Part shown: positions 52,769 to 62,520 of the stretch, one piece after another
Numbering within the stretch: the stretch's first letter is position 1
How the letters are laid out: every line of letters starts with the position of its first letter
Notes under the pieces: model-generated
Databases searched by the model: none
The model's input: the letters and a program-made list of their open reading frames with translations, nothing else
What the model was told of the DNA's origin: nothing
Origin: Vibrio atlanticus
Lineage (GTDB): Bacteria > Pseudomonadota > Gammaproteobacteria > Enterobacterales > Vibrionaceae
DNA: 64,000 nt
Reading direction: 5' to 3'
Assembly (NCBI RefSeq): GCF_024347315.1
Contig: NZ_AP025460.1
Coordinates: 1,984,001-2,048,000, forward strand
Translations under genes and position numbers: made by a program

Positions 52769-54130
52769 ATGATTAGTGTATTTGATATCTATAAAATCGG
52801 TGTTGGTCCATCGAGCTCACATACAGTTGGACCAATGAAAGCGGGTAAAGAATTTATTGATGACCTACGTTCAATGGGAAAATTGCGCGACATCACTAAA
52901 ATCACCGTGGACGTATATGGATCACTATCACTGACAGGGAAAGGTCACCACACAGATATCGCAATCATCATGGGTCTTGCTGGCAATACTCCTGAGCGTG
53001 TTGATATCGATTCTATTGCAGGCTTCATTGCTCGAGTAGAAGAAACTGAACGTCTACCTGTCGGTATGCACTGTCATACTGTTTCGTTCCCTCGCGACGG
53101 CGGAATGAACTTCCACACTAGCAACCTTTCTCTACACGAGAATGGCATGAGCATTCATGCTTGGGTTGATGACGAAGTCGCATATTCAAAAACGTATTAC
53201 TCAATTGGTGGTGGTTTCATCGTTGACGAAGAGAACTTCGGCAAAGAAGAAGAAAACCCAATTAAAGCACCTTACGAATTCACAACAGCGGAAGAGCTGG
53301 TTAATCAGTGTAAAGAAAGTGGTCTTTCTATCAGTACACTGGTTATGAAAAACCAAGCGGCTTTCCACTCAGACGAAGAGTCTCGCACTTACTTCGCTAA
53401 CATCTGGAAAACGATGCGTGAGTGTATGGATCGCGGTATGAATACTGAAGGTATCCTGCCTGGTCCACTGCGTGTACCTCGTCGTGCAGCAGCACTTCGC
53501 CAACAACTGATCACGTCAGAAAAAACAACTAACGATCCAATGACGGTTGTTGACTGGGTGAACATGTTTGCTTTCGCAGTAAACGAAGAGAACGCAGCTG
53601 GCGGTCGTGTAGTAACGGCACCAACAAACGGCGCATGTGGCATCATCCCTGCTGTATTGGCTTACTACGATAAGTTCATTCAAACAGTGACAGAGAAAGA
53701 CTACATCCGTTACTTCGCAGCTTCTGGCGCGATCGGTGGTCTTTACAAGCGTAACGCTTCTATCTCTGGTGCTGAAGTTGGCTGTCAGGGTGAAGTTGGC
53801 GTGGCATGTTCTATGGCTGCTGCTGGTCTTGCTGAGCTTATGGGTGGTAGCCCAGAGCAAGTATGTATGGCTGCAGAAATCGGCATGGAGCACAACCTAG
53901 GTCTAACGTGTGACCCAGTTGCTGGCCAAGTACAAGTTCCATGTATTGAGCGTAACGGTATTGCTGCAGTTAAAGCAATCAACTCAACTCGTATGGCACT
54001 TCGTCGCTCTTCTGCCCCTACTGTTTCTCTAGATAAAGTTATCGAAACAATGCTAGAAACCGGTAAAGACATGAACGCTAAATACCGTGAGACTTCTCAA
54101 GGTGGTTTGGCAGTTAAGGTGGTTTGTTAA
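52769..54130 (+). CDS. sdaA: L-serine ammonia-lyase (iron-sulfur dependent)
   Basis: 453 aa from the ATG at 52769 (GAGG 8 nt before; an upstream TTG lies inside the terminator). It matches E. coli SdaA along its length: IGVGPSSSHTVGPMKAG-like opening, GSLSLTGKGHHTDIAIIMGL, RVVTAPTNGACGIIPAVLAY, AEVGCQGEVGVACSMAAAGL and GLTCDPVAGQVQVPCIERN with the 4Fe-4S cysteines. It converts L-serine to pyruvate and ammonia. Confidence 0.96.
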   Translation: MISVFDIYKIGVGPSSSHTVGPMKAGKEFIDDLRSMGKLRDITKITVDVYGSLSLTGKGHHTDIAIIMGLAGNTPERVDIDSIAGFIARVEETERLPVGMHCHTVSFPRDGGMNFHTSNLSLHENGMSIHAWVDDEVAYSKTYYSIGGGFIVDEENFGKEEENPIKAPYEFTTAEELVNQCKESGLSISTLVMKNQAAFHSDEESRTYFANIWKTMRECMDRGMNTEGILPGPLRVPRRAAALRQQLITSEKTTNDPMTVVDWVNMFAFAVNEENAAGGRVVTAPTNGACGIIPAVLAYYDKFIQTVTEKDYIRYFAASGAIGGLYKRNASISGAEVGCQGEVGVACSMAAAGLAELMGGSPEQVCMAAEIGMEHNLGLTCDPVAGQVQVPCIERNGIAAVKAINSTRMALRRSSAPTVSLDKVIETMLETGKDMNAKYRETSQGGLAVKVVC

Positions 54131-54186
54131 TTAGCATTAGTTTGTTAATAGTTTTCGAATCAATTTGCTTTTAATGAGCAGATAAT

Positions 54187-54216
54187 AAAAAGGAACGCCG
54201 AGGCGTTCCTTTTTTG
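54187..54216. terminator. Terminator shared by sdaA and the convergent permease gene
   Basis: AAAAGGAACGCC pairs with GGCGTTCCTTTT with a 2-nt GA turn (AAAGGAACGCC-GA-GGCGTTCCTTT). Confidence 0.92.
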
Positions 54217-54263
54217 TATCTGAAATTTGGCGAGGTATTTACTCAGCTCGCCAAATAGCCAGA

Positions 54264-55418
54264 TTAAATCACTTGCGAGATAAGCAAGAAGCAACCAAAC
54301 AACAATGAGAAAAGCATCATTGGTCGGCCACCTTCAACGCTGTATCTATCTTCCGCTACTTTCATAAAGCGTTGCTTATGAACCATCACCAGAGGAACAA
54401 AAACAGCCAAGAACACTAAGATGATGCCTGCATAGTTCAACACTTGTAGGAACTTATCTGCAGCAAGCAGTGAACCCGCCAGTGGCAAGATGAAACTAAT
54501 GCAGTAAGTGACCGCTGTGTTTTGGTTAAACATGTCTCTGTTCTGGTTGAACAAAGACATCGCTACACCAAAGAAAGAGGTCAACAACGCCAAGCCGGTG
54601 AAGGTAGACAGAACGTTACCCACCCAAGGAGACTGAGCCTCAAAAGCCGCCATCAAATCTGATACGTTCTTGAAGCTTCTAAATTGCTCTTCGCTCAAGT
54701 TACCCACTACCGCAAACAACCAACATAAGTAACACACTAATGGGATCAGAGAACCGACGATCACCATGTTGCGCAGCTGTTTGTCTGTCGCTTCGTGGTT
54801 GTAAGAAACCAAGGTTGGAATCACAACCATAAAGCCAAAGCTCGTAAACAGGATGGCACTGGTTTTGATTAGATCGACGTGGTCGTGGCTGGTTACCTGA
54901 ATCAAGTTTTCTTGCGTCATACTTGGTGCCAAAAACACCATGGTTGCAAACAAGCTTGCTAGCATCACAAAGAACAATGCGCGGTTGAGCTTATCAATCA
55001 CTCCGGTGCCACTTGCGACTACAGCACCAGCAAGTAAAGTAAACGTGATTTGGCTCGTCGTTGCGCTAATGTCTACACCTAAGTTAGACAGTAACTTACT
55101 CAGCAAATCACCCGCACCCAGAATGTAGGCCATCAATAGGCAAATCAATAACGCGTAAAGTAGGCCGTTGGTAATCAACTGCCCTTGTTTGCCCAAGGTT
55201 TTTCGGGCAATAGAGTTTAATCCTAGACCGCCACCCGCTTTGATGGTCGCTTCTAGAAGTAGTAATGCTGCATAAGTCGTACCGAAGCAGATCAGTACCA
55301 TCAGCAGTGTGCCGTAAAGCAATCCGAATTGAGCTAATACCATTGGGATCGCAAGCATACCAGCACCGAGAGCGGTACCAGCGATAATTAGGGAGCTACC
55401 CATCATTTTAATATTCAT
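54264..55418 (-). CDS. tyrP: Aromatic amino acid permease (TyrP-like)
   Basis: A 384-aa HAAAP-family permease with about 11 membrane helices: GSSLIIAGTALGAGMLAIPM, YAALLLLEATIKAGGGLGLNSIARKTLGKQG, ILFTSFGFMVVIPTLVSYN, TSFFGVAMSLFNQNRDMF, YAGIILVFLAVFVPLVM. These follow E. coli TyrP/Mtr. Tyrosine is the likely substrate. No TyrR box was seen; instead a Phe/Tyr-rich short ORF lies upstream. Confidence 0.85.
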   Translation of the reverse strand: MNIKMMGSSLIIAGTALGAGMLAIPMVLAQFGLLYGTLLMVLICFGTTYAALLLLEATIKAGGGLGLNSIARKTLGKQGQLITNGLLYALLICLLMAYILGAGDLLSKLLSNLGVDISATTSQITFTLLAGAVVASGTGVIDKLNRALFFVMLASLFATMVFLAPSMTQENLIQVTSHDHVDLIKTSAILFTSFGFMVVIPTLVSYNHEATDKQLRNMVIVGSLIPLVCYLCWLFAVVGNLSEEQFRSFKNVSDLMAAFEAQSPWVGNVLSTFTGLALLTSFFGVAMSLFNQNRDMFNQNTAVTYCISFILPLAGSLLAADKFLQVLNYAGIILVFLAVFVPLVMVHKQRFMKVAEDRYSVEGGRPMMLFSLLFGCFLLISQVI

Positions 55419-55487
55419 TGTTTTTAACTTATTTGTTTAGTTTTTATAGATGTGAGTCTTCGTTCATCGAGCGGATGACAAAGGAGT

Positions 55488-55685
55488 TCAGATAGAAATA
55501 AAGTTATAAAACGAATAACAATAGGAGCGATAAGCGGTAAAGAAGCGTGCAGAGACGTTGTCGAACAGGGCGTTCAAAGGGGAGCTTGTCTTAAAAGAGG
55601 TAAAACGAGAAGCGTGAGTTAGCATTAACTGATGTGGTGAACCTTCCGTAGGTTCAATAATCGGCGATGTAATCTTGAATTTCAT
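55488..55685 (-). CDS. Possible Phe/Tyr-rich leader ORF upstream of the tyrP-like gene
   Basis: From the ATG at 55685 (weak GGACA upstream) the frame encodes 65 residues. Its last 19 codons read RFFTAYRSYCYSFYNFISI: eight Phe or Tyr codons in fifteen. It stops 70 bp before the permease ATG. This is the composition expected of an attenuation leader for an aromatic amino acid permease, although it is long for a leader and no strong terminator follows. A shorter start (ATG near 55625) is possible. Confidence 0.4.
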   Translation of the reverse strand: MKFKITSPIIEPTEGSPHQLMLTHASRFTSFKTSSPLNALFDNVSARFFTAYRSYCYSFYNFISI

Positions 55686-55705
55686 GTATGTGTCCAATAA
55701 TTAAG

Positions 55706-55888
55706 TCACATTCCATAGTATTTGAAGCAGCGTATCCATTGCTGCCCTACCTCTGTCATTAGAGGTATTTTCATCTTATCGAATGAGCTTTGAAACACAA
55801 CGCTATAACCACATTTTTTGCTATTAAATTGAACAAAATAGCCATTTGGATACAAATCGACCACCAAACCGCGTAAAACAATAATCAT
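55706..55888 (-). CDS. Doubtful small ORF
   Basis: A 60-aa frame beginning MIIVLRGLVVDLYPNGYFVQF and ending IRCFKYYGM. It has no ribosome site and no recognised family. It lies in the 700-bp gap between the permease and queD and may be chance. Confidence 0.25.
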   Translation of the reverse strand: MIIVLRGLVVDLYPNGYFVQFNSKKCGYSVVFQSSFDKMKIPLMTEVGQQWIRCFKYYGM

Positions 55889-55973
55889 TATTAATAAAAA
55901 GCGGAACTATACCCCCCCACCCCATTAACAACAAAGCTTGTATAAAGAGCACCCAAACATATATGACAGCTAC

Positions 55974-56002
55974 AAAAAAGGCGCTCTTGTAAGCGCCTTT
56001 CG
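55974..56002 (-). terminator. queD terminator
   Basis: AAAGGCGCT pairs with AGCGCCTTT around TACAAG, followed on the reverse strand by TTTTTGTAG. Confidence 0.88.
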
Positions 56003-56022
56003 TTCGATTATAGCTTTTAAGA

Positions 56023-56127
56023 CTATACCTTGAAAGCTATAGTATTGAAGACTGTTGCCCTGATAACTGTATCTTTGAAATCTACAGCATCGAAGACTTT
56101 AGCATCACAAACTACAGCATCGAAACC
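56023..56127 (-). repeat. Degenerate 15-bp minisatellite after queD
   Basis: Seven units of about 15 bp (CTACAGCATCGAAGA and variants) start at 56023, 56037, 56052, 56067, 56082, 56097 and 56112. They fill the interval from the queD stop almost to its terminator. The two units nearest the gene are the most alike. Confidence 0.75.
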
Positions 56128-56490
56128 TTATTCACCGCGGTAGATACAACCCGCTGTGCATGTTTCTTTAATCTCAACCTTGCTCAAAAGTGACAAGCTT
56201 GGTTTAAGTTCATTCCAGATCCATTTAGCCAATACTTCACTTGTCGGGTTTTCTAAACCTTCAATGTCGTTTAGGTAGTAGTGGTCTAAACGGTCGTAAA
56301 TTGGTTTGAATACAGCTTTAATTTCAGAAAAGTCGATTACCCAACCTGTATGCGGGTCAACTTCGCCTTCTACGTACAAACGAACAAGAAAAGAGTGACC
56401 ATGCAAACGACCGCACTTATGCCCTTCTGGCACGTGTGGAAGATGGTGGGCTGCTTCAAACATAAACTCTTTGTATAACTCAGTTCTCAT
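56128..56490 (-). CDS. queD: 6-carboxy-5,6,7,8-tetrahydropterin synthase
   Basis: 120 aa from the ATG at 56490 (the extension to 56538 is unsupported; E. coli QueD has 121 aa). Zn-binding His in [10 protein letters not shown] and RLHGHSF, catalytic Cys in [10 protein letters not shown], and the substrate-binding Glu near the C-terminus ([16 protein letters not shown]). It makes the queuosine precursor CPH4 from dihydroneopterin triphosphate. Confidence 0.96.
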   Translation of the reverse strand: MRTELYKEFMFEAAHHLPHVPEGHKCGRLHGHSFLVRLYVEGEVDPHTGWVIDFSEIKAVFKPIYDRLDHYYLNDIEGLENPTSEVLAKWIWNELKPSLSLLSKVEIKETCTAGCIYRGE

Positions 56491-56781
56491 TGTGTTTCTC
56501 AGGCTAAAAAAATGACACGCAATATTACGTAAAACCAATACACACTACAAGTTCTATCACCACTGTACGGCCTTATTAGCGGCAAGGGGGGAGCTTGTTG
56601 CTAGCCACTCACTTGAGTCACAATAAAACACATATAAAGATGGCTTGAAAATCACCATACGCTTAACCTTCCCACCTAACGAGAAACAAACCCGCTACAT
56701 CACAGAAACATAACCACAACCGGAGTGTGGTCACACAATTTATCATACCCCATAGGTGGTAGGGCCGCTTACACGTAAAGT
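56491..56781. other. Divergent promoter region of queD and the chemoreceptor gene
   Basis: About 290 bp. GTGTGGTCACAC (about 56725) is a 12-bp near-palindrome that could be a CRP/FNR-type half site upstream of the chemoreceptor gene. No gene is seen. Confidence 0.35.
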
Positions 56782-58452
56782 ATGCGTGTCATTATAATTA
56801 ATAAAAACAAACACCTTATGCGCTCAACAATCACCTTTAAAATCCTAGTAGCCCTCGCCGTTGTGTTCACTTTCTTGCTTGCAATATCGACTTACTTTCA
56901 ATATTCGCAGCAAAAGCAACTTGTAAACTCTGTGTTAAGTGAGCAGCTTCACGATAAGGCAAGTAACTATTTCGATAGCCTCAATATGATGATGCTAACA
57001 GGAACCATGGCACAGAAAGAGACCCTTCGTCAGAAAGCGTTAGCGCAAGAAGGCATTGAAAATGTTCGTGTACTGCGCGCCGATGCAGTGAGCAAATTGT
57101 ACGGACCTGGCAATGACAACCAAACACCTATTGATGATATCGATAAACGAGCGCTAGCAGGCGAAACTGTTATCGAACCCTTTTCTGCCGATTGGGGTAA
57201 AGGCTTGGTTATTGCTCTGCCAATGAAGTCGAGCGAGAACTATCGCGGCACCAATTGTGTGGCATGTCATATGGCACCAGAAGGTGAAGTATTAGGTGCA
57301 ATTCGACTTGAATATAACCTTAGCCATGTCAACTCGCTGATCAATACTCAAACGATGACAGCGATCGGTATCATGGCAGTGATCTCCTTTGCCGGATTCG
57401 TTCTTACTATGGGATTGATTCGTAAGATTATCGTTCGCCCTCTTCAACAAACCTCTCGGTTTATGACCCAAGTAAGCAGCGATAAAAACCTGTCCACTCG
57501 TTTGCCCGAACAAAGTAAAGATGAGATTGGCACGCTGGCTAACGCCATCAACTCGTTCATGGGAACCGTTTCTAACAGCTTAGAAAAGGTACAAGATACT
57601 TCGCACAAACTGAATGCGTCAGCCAATCAACTGACTAGCGTTGCTCAAATTACCGAGCAAGCCGCCAGCGATCAACAAAACGAAACCACAGAAGTGCAAA
57701 ACAATGTCGAAGGAATACAAGCACAACAGGTCAATGTAGAACAAGCCACTTTAACCGCGTCAGAACTCATCAATCACACCTCAGATGTGGCTTGTAAGAG
57801 TGCTAACCAAGCACATGATGCAAGTAGTGAGATTAAGAATCTAGTGAGCAGTATCGAAGAAGTGAAACAAAAGATACAAACACTTAATGAGCAAACTGGA
57901 GAAGTCTCTTCAATATTGAGTGTGATTCGTGGCATTGCCGACCAAACCAACCTTCTAGCCTTGAATGCAGCGATTGAAGCGGCTCGAGCGGGAGAACAAG
58001 GTCGCGGCTTTGCGGTAGTGGCAGATGAAGTTCGTAATCTTGCATCACGAACGGCAGAGGCTACTGGCAGTATTGAGTCTATCATTCATCAGTTCCAACA
58101 AGGCAGTGAAGAATCGCTGAATTCTGCTGACCGCGTTTGCGAACAAGCACATCAAAGCTCGACAGATATCGACGCACTGTCCGTTGAAATGAACGGTGTC
58201 GTTGAAGAAATGAAACAAGTGTTGGCTCATGCACAAAATATTCAGCAACAGACGCAATCCACCACACACGCGACTCAAGATGTTCAACAAAAGGTTGAAA
58301 CCATCACTGCTCACGCCGACAACACATCGCAGTCTGCAGCTGAAACTCGTGGAATCAGTAATGATTTAGAAGAGCTGTCGGATCACCTTGAATCTCTTAT
58401 CAACCAATTCACCTTATCGAACTCAAATACCAACGATAAAGGTCAGTCATAG
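56782..58452 (+). CDS. Methyl-accepting chemotaxis protein with periplasmic c-type haem motif
   Basis: A 556-aa protein (an ATG at 56818 is an equally good start, giving 544 aa). One membrane helix (about 20-37), a periplasmic domain (about 38-190) that contains Cys159-Val-Ala-Cys-His163 in [13 protein letters not shown], a second helix (193-214), a HAMP domain (about 215-268), and a signalling domain with the conserved tip [20 protein letters not shown] followed by [17 protein letters not shown]. CxxCH is the covalent haem-attachment motif, so this receptor probably senses redox, O2 or NO. It is not next to che genes. Confidence 0.9.
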   Translation: MRVIIINKNKHLMRSTITFKILVALAVVFTFLLAISTYFQYSQQKQLVNSVLSEQLHDKASNYFDSLNMMMLTGTMAQKETLRQKALAQEGIENVRVLRADAVSKLYGPGNDNQTPIDDIDKRALAGETVIEPFSADWGKGLVIALPMKSSENYRGTNCVACHMAPEGEVLGAIRLEYNLSHVNSLINTQTMTAIGIMAVISFAGFVLTMGLIRKIIVRPLQQTSRFMTQVSSDKNLSTRLPEQSKDEIGTLANAINSFMGTVSNSLEKVQDTSHKLNASANQLTSVAQITEQAASDQQNETTEVQNNVEGIQAQQVNVEQATLTASELINHTSDVACKSANQAHDASSEIKNLVSSIEEVKQKIQTLNEQTGEVSSILSVIRGIADQTNLLALNAAIEAARAGEQGRGFAVVADEVRNLASRTAEATGSIESIIHQFQQGSEESLNSADRVCEQAHQSSTDIDALSVEMNGVVEEMKQVLAHAQNIQQQTQSTTHATQDVQQKVETITAHADNTSQSAAETRGISNDLEELSDHLESLINQFTLSNSNTNDKGQS

Positions 58453-58481
58453 GCCGTTAGAACTCCCCTAGCGACATCAAC

Positions 58482-58511
58482 AAAAAAGCGCTCAAAGATG
58501 AGCGCTTTATC
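58482..58511. terminator. Convergent terminator of the chemoreceptor and SulP genes
   Basis: AAAGCGCTC pairs with GAGCGCTTT around AAAGAT, with A-run left and T-rich right flanks. Confidence 0.88.
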
Positions 58512-58540
58512 TTCATAACAATGTCTAGTTCGGGCTTTAA

Positions 58541-58590
58541 GATTTTAAGATTTTAAGATTTTAAGATTTTAAGATTTTAAGATTTTAAGA
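58541..58590 (-). repeat. 8-bp microsatellite after the sulP stop
   Basis: Six perfect copies of GATTTTAA (58541-58588) plus a partial unit on each side, 17 bp past the SulP stop codon and before its terminator. A strong candidate for slippage. Confidence 0.95.
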
Positions 58591-58606
58591 GCACCTTAAA
58601 CCACGA

Positions 58607-60097
58607 TTAGTGCGTAATGGAAACCGCGGTTAAATCTTTATGCTTGTGGTACATCGCGTGCTTGAATATCAGATTCGCACTCACGGTATCCATTCCTGCG
58701 ACCTCTACATAAGCACCCTTTTTTCGGAACTTAAACACGACCTTATCAAGCGCCTCAACCGACGTGTTATCTAGGAACGATGCATCCGATATATCGATCG
58801 TCACTAAAGACGTGGCCTTGTCATAGTCAAATAGATCGACAAACGCATCTGAAGAAGCAAAAAAGACATGGCCTTTTACTCGATGGGTGGTGTGCAGTTG
58901 GTTAGTCACCACTTCATCAGATATAAAGACCATCGACTTGCTGGCATGCGCATAAAACAAAGCTGACAACACCACGCCAACTGCAACACCTATCGCGAGA
59001 TTGTGCGTAAACACCACCACCGCTACAGTCGCTAGCATGGTCACATTAGTAGGGAGCGTGTGATCTTTAAGTTCAACAACAGAACGCCATGAAAACGTGC
59101 CGATTGAAACCATGATCATCACAGATACTAAAGCCGCCATCGGTATCAGCTTCAACCAATCAGAAACAAACACCACCATTAGCAACAAAACAACCCCAGC
59201 GATCATACTGGATAATCGGGTTAAGCCACCTGATTTGATGTTAATGATCGACTGACCGATCATCGCACACCCCGCCATACCACCAAATAGTGAGGCAACG
59301 ATGTTCGCTACTCCCTGCCCTTTACACTCATTGTTTTTATTGCTTTCAGTATCGGTCAGATCATCGACTATGGTCGCTGTCATCAAAGATTCCAGTAAGC
59401 CAACCAGAGATAGAGCGATAGAGTATGGCAGGATGGTTGCAAGCGTATCGAACGTGAATGGGATATTAGGAATCAAGAATACCGGCAGTGAATCGGGAAG
59501 CTTGCCCATATCGCCAATCGTTCTGACATCTAAACCAAATAACAAACTAATGATTGTCAGGGCAACAATAGCGACCAATGGAGAAGGTATTGCACGACCA
59601 AACTTGGGAAAATATGGAAGCAAGTAGATGATCGCCAAGCCCAAAGCGACTAATACGTAAACGCTCGAAGGGACGTTGATCAATTCAGGGATCTGGGCCA
59701 TGAAAATAAGGATGGCGAGCGCGTTAACAAATCCAGTAATCACCGATTTGGAAACAAAATTCATCAGATTACCAAGCTTGAGATACCCAGCTGCGATTTG
59801 AATAACACCTGCAAGAAATGAAGCAGCGAGCAGATATTCTAGTCCGTGCTCTCTCACTAAGGTGACCATCAACAGTGCCATTGCGCCCGTTGCCCCAGAG
59901 ATCATCCCCGGACGACTGCCAACCAAAGCCGTGACGACACAAATACAGAACGAGGCATAGAGCCCTACTTTAGGGTCGACGCCTGCGATAATTGAAAATG
60001 CGATGGCTTCAGGGATTAATGCGAGAGCAACGACAATCCCAGATAATGAATCTCCTTTAACGTTTGATAACCAATGTTTTTTAAAATAATTAAGCAT
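58607..60097 (-). CDS. SulP-family inorganic anion transporter with STAS domain
   Basis: A 496-aa protein. About 11-12 membrane helices with SulP markers (LSGIVVALALIPEAIAFSIIAG near the N-terminus, GLYASF, GATGAMA, GGMAGCAMIGQSIINIKSGG). A C-terminal STAS domain (about 400-490) contains ATSLVTIDISDASFLDNTSV. Substrate may be sulfate or bicarbonate. Confidence 0.93.
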   Translation of the reverse strand: MLNYFKKHWLSNVKGDSLSGIVVALALIPEAIAFSIIAGVDPKVGLYASFCICVVTALVGSRPGMISGATGAMALLMVTLVREHGLEYLLAASFLAGVIQIAAGYLKLGNLMNFVSKSVITGFVNALAILIFMAQIPELINVPSSVYVLVALGLAIIYLLPYFPKFGRAIPSPLVAIVALTIISLLFGLDVRTIGDMGKLPDSLPVFLIPNIPFTFDTLATILPYSIALSLVGLLESLMTATIVDDLTDTESNKNNECKGQGVANIVASLFGGMAGCAMIGQSIINIKSGGLTRLSSMIAGVVLLLMVVFVSDWLKLIPMAALVSVMIMVSIGTFSWRSVVELKDHTLPTNVTMLATVAVVVFTHNLAIGVAVGVVLSALFYAHASKSMVFISDEVVTNQLHTTHRVKGHVFFASSDAFVDLFDYDKATSLVTIDISDASFLDNTSVEALDKVVFKFRKKGAYVEVAGMDTVSANLIFKHAMYHKHKDLTAVSITH

Positions 60098-60781
60098 GTA
60101 ATTCTCTTTTACTTATACAGCCAGTCCTGCCTTGTTCAGACATAATTTGATCAACTGTTTTTCTTGAATGAGCGAGCGCTCGAAAAGTGCGGGTGTAGAG
60201 AGAATTCAGGGGTTAAGGCGGCGTAATTAACACGTGAACATTAAACTCCTCTAGTGGGTGATTGTTTAGTAGAACGAAGTCAACACCTGTGCTTTGTTTT
60301 TGTGGCGTTTGTCTTACACAGGTCAGAATGGCTGACAATATAGAGTGAGTACCACTTTAATCACACGAGCAATCTTGCAAACAAAGGTTTCATATATTGA
60401 CGCTTTCTAAACAAACCAAAACTGCTTATGCCCTTCAGCCCCGTGGTTTGAACTACTCTAATTACAGCAGCTCAACAAGTAATGAAAATCCTTAACTATT
60501 CGCACTAGTCCACTCCCCTTGATCTCTAAAGCCACCAAGCACAAGGAAAAATCGAACAAAAAACACACCCTCAAACACATTTATTGTCAGTACACACAAT
60601 ATTTCTTTCACCAAGCAAGAATAAAGGTTGAAGCTGTCGGTATGACAGGTAATATGTTCAATCAATTTAAAAAGTTTATACAACTTAATGTTTCGGCTAA
60701 TTATTGTGCAAATGTATTTTATTTGCAGCAATGCCAGAGACTTTGAGTTGAATTTGTCCCTCAATGGAGAATGAAATCAAC
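60098..60781. other. Long intergenic region before asnS
   Basis: About 680 bp, A+T-rich. Short open frames (60492-60764 reverse, 60519-60746 forward) lack ribosome sites or conserved features. A perfect inverted repeat TGCAAAT-GTATTTT-ATTTGCA at 60707-60727 lies about 55 bp before asnS. The sulP and asnS promoters should be here. Confidence 0.4.
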
Positions 60782-62182
60782 ATGACTTACGCGCCTGTAA
60801 CAGACGTACTTGGCGGCAAGCTAGCGGTAGACAGTGAAGTAACTGTTCGCGGCTGGATCCGTTCACGTCGTGATTCCAAAGCTGGAATCTCTTTCCTTGC
60901 CATTTATGACGGCTCTTGTTTCGACCCGATTCAGGCCGTGGTTCCTAATAATCTTAATAATTACGAAGACGAAGTATTAAAGCTAACAACTGGCTGCTCT
61001 GTTGAAGTAACAGGTAAGATTGTTGAGTCTCCAGCGAAAGGTCAAGACTTCGAACTAGCAGCAACTGACGTTAAAGTTGTAGGCTGGGTTGAAGATGCTG
61101 ACACTTACCCAATGGCTAAGACACGTCACTCTATCGAATACCTTCGTGAAGTTGCTCATCTACGCCCACGTACAAACGTGATCGGCGCAGTAGCACGTGT
61201 ACGTAACTGTCTATCTCAAGCGATTCACCGTTTCTACCACGAGCAAGGTTTCTTCTGGACTTCAGCTCCGCTTATCACTGCATCTGATGCAGAAGGCGCT
61301 GGTGAAATGTTCCGCGTATCTACGCTAGACATGGAAAACCTACCTCGCACTGACGAAGGCAAAGTTGACTTCAACGAAGATTTCTTCGGTAAAGAAACTT
61401 TCCTTACAGTATCTGGCCAACTTAATGCTGAAGCTTACGCTTGTGCACTAAGCAAGGTTTACACGTTCGGTCCTACGTTCCGTGCTGAAAACTCAAACAC
61501 AAGCCGTCACCTAGCTGAGTTCTGGATGGTTGAGCCTGAAGTTGCGTTTGCAGACCTTGACGATGTAGCGAAACTGGCTGAAGACATGCTTAAGTACGTT
61601 TTCGCTGCTGTTCTTGAAGAGCGCCGCGATGACCTTGAGTTCTTCGCTTCTCGCATCGACAAGCAAGCAATCACTCGTCTAGAGCAATTCGTAGACGCTG
61701 ATTTCGCACAAGTTGATTACACTGATGCAATCCAAATCCTACTAGACTCTGGTAAGAAATTTGAATTCGACGTTGAGTGGGGCATCGACATGTCTTCTGA
61801 GCATGAGCGTTACCTAGCTGAAGAGCACTTCAAAGCACCTGTTATCGTTAAGAACTACCCGAAAGACATCAAAGCTTTCTACATGCGCTTAAACGACGAC
61901 GGCAAGACAGTTGCAGCAATGGACGTACTTGCACCAGGCATCGGTGAAATCATCGGTGGTGCACAACGTGAAGAGCGTCTAGACATTCTAGACGAGCGCA
62001 TGATTGGTATGGGTATCGACCCTGAGCACATGAGCTGGTACCGCGACCTACGTAAATACGGCACAGTGCCGCACGCTGGCTTCGGTCTTGGTTTCGAGCG
62101 TCTAGTATCTTACGTAACAGGTATGGGCAACGTTCGTGACGTTATCCCGTTCCCACGTACACCACGCTCTGCTAACTTCTAA
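60782..62182 (+). CDS. asnS: Asparagine--tRNA ligase
   Basis: 466 aa from the ATG at 60782, identical in length to E. coli AsnS; an in-frame ATG at 60764 would add six residues. N-terminal OB-fold ([20 protein letters not shown]) then class II core with motif 2 [21 protein letters not shown] and motif 3 [15 protein letters not shown]. Cytosolic, essential. Confidence 0.98.
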   Translation: MTYAPVTDVLGGKLAVDSEVTVRGWIRSRRDSKAGISFLAIYDGSCFDPIQAVVPNNLNNYEDEVLKLTTGCSVEVTGKIVESPAKGQDFELAATDVKVVGWVEDADTYPMAKTRHSIEYLREVAHLRPRTNVIGAVARVRNCLSQAIHRFYHEQGFFWTSAPLITASDAEGAGEMFRVSTLDMENLPRTDEGKVDFNEDFFGKETFLTVSGQLNAEAYACALSKVYTFGPTFRAENSNTSRHLAEFWMVEPEVAFADLDDVAKLAEDMLKYVFAAVLEERRDDLEFFASRIDKQAITRLEQFVDADFAQVDYTDAIQILLDSGKKFEFDVEWGIDMSSEHERYLAEEHFKAPVIVKNYPKDIKAFYMRLNDDGKTVAAMDVLAPGIGEIIGGAQREERLDILDERMIGMGIDPEHMSWYRDLRKYGTVPHAGFGLGFERLVSYVTGMGNVRDVIPFPRTPRSANF

Positions 62183-62225
62183 TATCGGCTTGCTTCTTCT
62201 TTAAAGAAGTCAGTATCAGATAAAT

Positions 62226-62257
62226 TAAAACCTCCGTATATACGGAGGTTTTTTATT
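62226..62257 (+). terminator. asnS terminator
   Basis: AAAACCTCCGTA pairs with TACGGAGGTTTT around TA, followed by TTTATT. Confidence 0.93.
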
Positions 62258-62520
62258 CCCCGAGATTATTTCCGTTACCCACAGCCTCCCTGTCCCATCC
62301 ACTAATTTTCCTGTGTATTCTCGATTCAAAATCAGTTAGACGCAAAGATAAAAAACAATAAATCATAGAGTTAATCATTGTAAGTTTATGTATTTGGATA
62401 CAGGACAAAGACATACAGCATTCATCATTCGTATGCATTAAGCTTTGGCTCAACTGATTTATGAATGTGAAACCTTAAGGGACACCTATGAAAAAGACCT
62501 TTATATCTACAGCTCTACTA

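Noticed and set aside
60492..60764. Reverse-strand 90-aa frame in the sulP-asnS gap
   Set aside because: No ribosome site, unusual composition, and it covers the likely asnS promoter.
62253..62453. Reverse-strand 66-aa frame after asnS
   Set aside because: No ribosome site and it abuts the asnS terminator; probably chance.
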